Of a DNA stretch of 5,857 nt, positions 5,248-5,857 are shown piece by piece (within the stretch, counting starts at the first letter, position 1; each line of letters starts with the position of its first letter). The translations under genes and the position numbers were made by a program. The stretch is taken from the NCBI GenBank assembly GCA_025454125.1, contig JALOPA010000159.1, positions 1 through 5,857 of the forward strand, read 5' to 3'. The notes under the pieces are model-generated. The model was not told the origin of the DNA and searched no databases. It saw nothing but the letters and a program-made list of their open reading frames with translations. This DNA is from Thermodesulfobacteriota bacterium. Lineage in GTDB: Bacteria > Desulfobacterota > DSM-4660 > Desulfatiglandales > HGW-15.

Positions 5248-5857
5248 TTGACACAATTCGTTCTGGAGACCTTGGTCATTTTTGTCCTCATCGCCGCCAA
5301 CGGCCTTCTGGCCATGTCCGAGATCGCCATTGTTGCCGCACGAAAGACTCGGCTGCAGCAGTCAGCCAATTCAGGCGATGCCGGCGCTCGCGCCGCTCTG
5401 GAACTGGCTAGCCACCCGAACCGATTCCTGGCCACCGTGCAAATCGGGATCACCTTGGTCGGCATCCTGGCGGGCGCCTTCGGAGGGGCGACCCTGGCCC
5501 GTCAAATCGAGGGTCTTGCCGTCACAGTGCCTGTGCTTGCACCTTACGCAGGGGTCATCGGTGTGGGCGTGGTCGTTGTGGGAGTCACCTTCTTCTCCCT
5601 TGTGCTGGGAGAACTCGCACCCAAGCGAATCGCTTTGGTTCACGCCGAAAGAATCGCCTCCACCGTCTCCGTCCCCATGCGGTTTCTGTCCTCCGCGGCC
5701 TCCCCTCTTGTGCGCCTTCTCGGTCTGTTCACAGACGCGGTGCTGAGGATCTTCAGGGTCAAACCGTCTTCGGAACCCCACGTCACTCCTGAGGAGATCA
5801 AGATCCTCGTTGAACAAGGCACTGAACTGGGTGTTTTCGAGGAATCAGAACAGGACA
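5248..5857 (+). CDS. CNNM/CorC-type (DUF21, 'hemolysin family') membrane protein, 5' part
   Basis: The frame opens at TTG 5248, nine bases after AAGGAG (5233-5238), and continues past the window edge, giving the first 203 residues. The start has an N-terminal transmembrane helix (about 4-22) running into NGLLAMSEIAIVAARKTRL (18-36), the hallmark of the DUF21/CNNM transmembrane domain (Pfam PF01595). A second hydrophobic stretch lies at 62-83 (ATVQIGITLVGILAGAFGG) and a third at 97-121, closing with GELAPKRIAL (121-130), also diagnostic. Residues 181-203 (PEEIKILVEQGTELGVFEE) are the usual linker before paired CBS domains, which should lie outside the window, often followed by a CorC/HlyC domain. 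Relatives are linked to Mg2+ or Co2+ export and resistance; the old hemolysin label is not evidence of toxicity. Which subfamily it is cannot be told from this part. The gap to the glucan gene is 71 bases. Confidence 0.9.
   Translation, partial: MTQFVLETLVIFVLIAANGLLAMSEIAIVAARKTRLQQSANSGDAGARAALELASHPNRFLATVQIGITLVGILAGAFGGATLARQIEGLAVTVPVLAPYAGVIGVGVVVVGVTFFSLVLGELAPKRIALVHAERIASTVSVPMRFLSSAASPLVRLLGLFTDAVLRIFRVKPSSEPHVTPEEIKILVEQGTELGVFEESEQD

Noticed and set aside
5248..5253. TTGACA at 5248-5253 as a promoter -35 box
   Set aside because: It is the start codon and second codon of the DUF21 protein, and no suitable -10 was seen at the right distance. The match is better explained as coding.

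Overview
The window is a GC-moderate (roughly 55%, judged by eye) stretch of bacterial chromosome. It encodes mostly envelope proteins: exported or membrane-anchored products with clear Sec-type signals, strong Shine-Dalgarno sites, and some GTG and TTG starts. A periplasmic glucan protein (OpgG/OpgD family) implies a Gram-negative cell. The general feel is of a Desulfobacterota/deltaproteobacterial genome, but that is an impression and no marker gene fixes the taxon. I see no transposase, integrase, phage gene, CRISPR array, tRNA or rRNA.

Layout. Positions 1-315 hold no convincing gene. They carry an unusually dense set of perfect or near-perfect inverted repeats (145-312), several of them mutually exclusive, leading up to the ribosome-binding site of a 33-residue single-pass membrane peptide (316-417). 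Sixteen bases later starts a DUF4230-type membrane-anchored protein (434-1036). The two are probably co-translated. Converging on them, with only 7 bases between stop codons, is a minus-strand exported TPR-like protein (1044-2186, GTG start).

A roughly 630-base gap (2187-2818) follows. It contains a stretch open in several frames (about 2220-2450), a 15-base palindrome (2596-2610), and a tandem chain of overlapping short inverted repeats (2704-2769) that ends on a perfect TTGACA box. Downstream, on the plus strand, lie an O-methyltransferase-like protein with an N-terminal export signal (2819-3499), an OpgG/OpgD-family periplasmic glucan protein (3578-5176), and the 5' part of a CNNM/CorC-type (DUF21) membrane protein starting with TTG (5248) and running off the window end.

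How they fit together. The three rightward genes could form one transcript (gaps of 78 and 71 bases), though no terminator or strong internal promoter settles this. The shared theme is the cell envelope, but the genes do not form a recognised pathway. In particular, the glucosyltransferase OpgH, the usual partner of OpgG, is not next to it here. The points most worth a second look are the structured leader in front of the 33-residue peptide, the export signal on a SAM-methyltransferase fold with an altered metal site, and the repeat-rich 2.2-2.8 kb gap.
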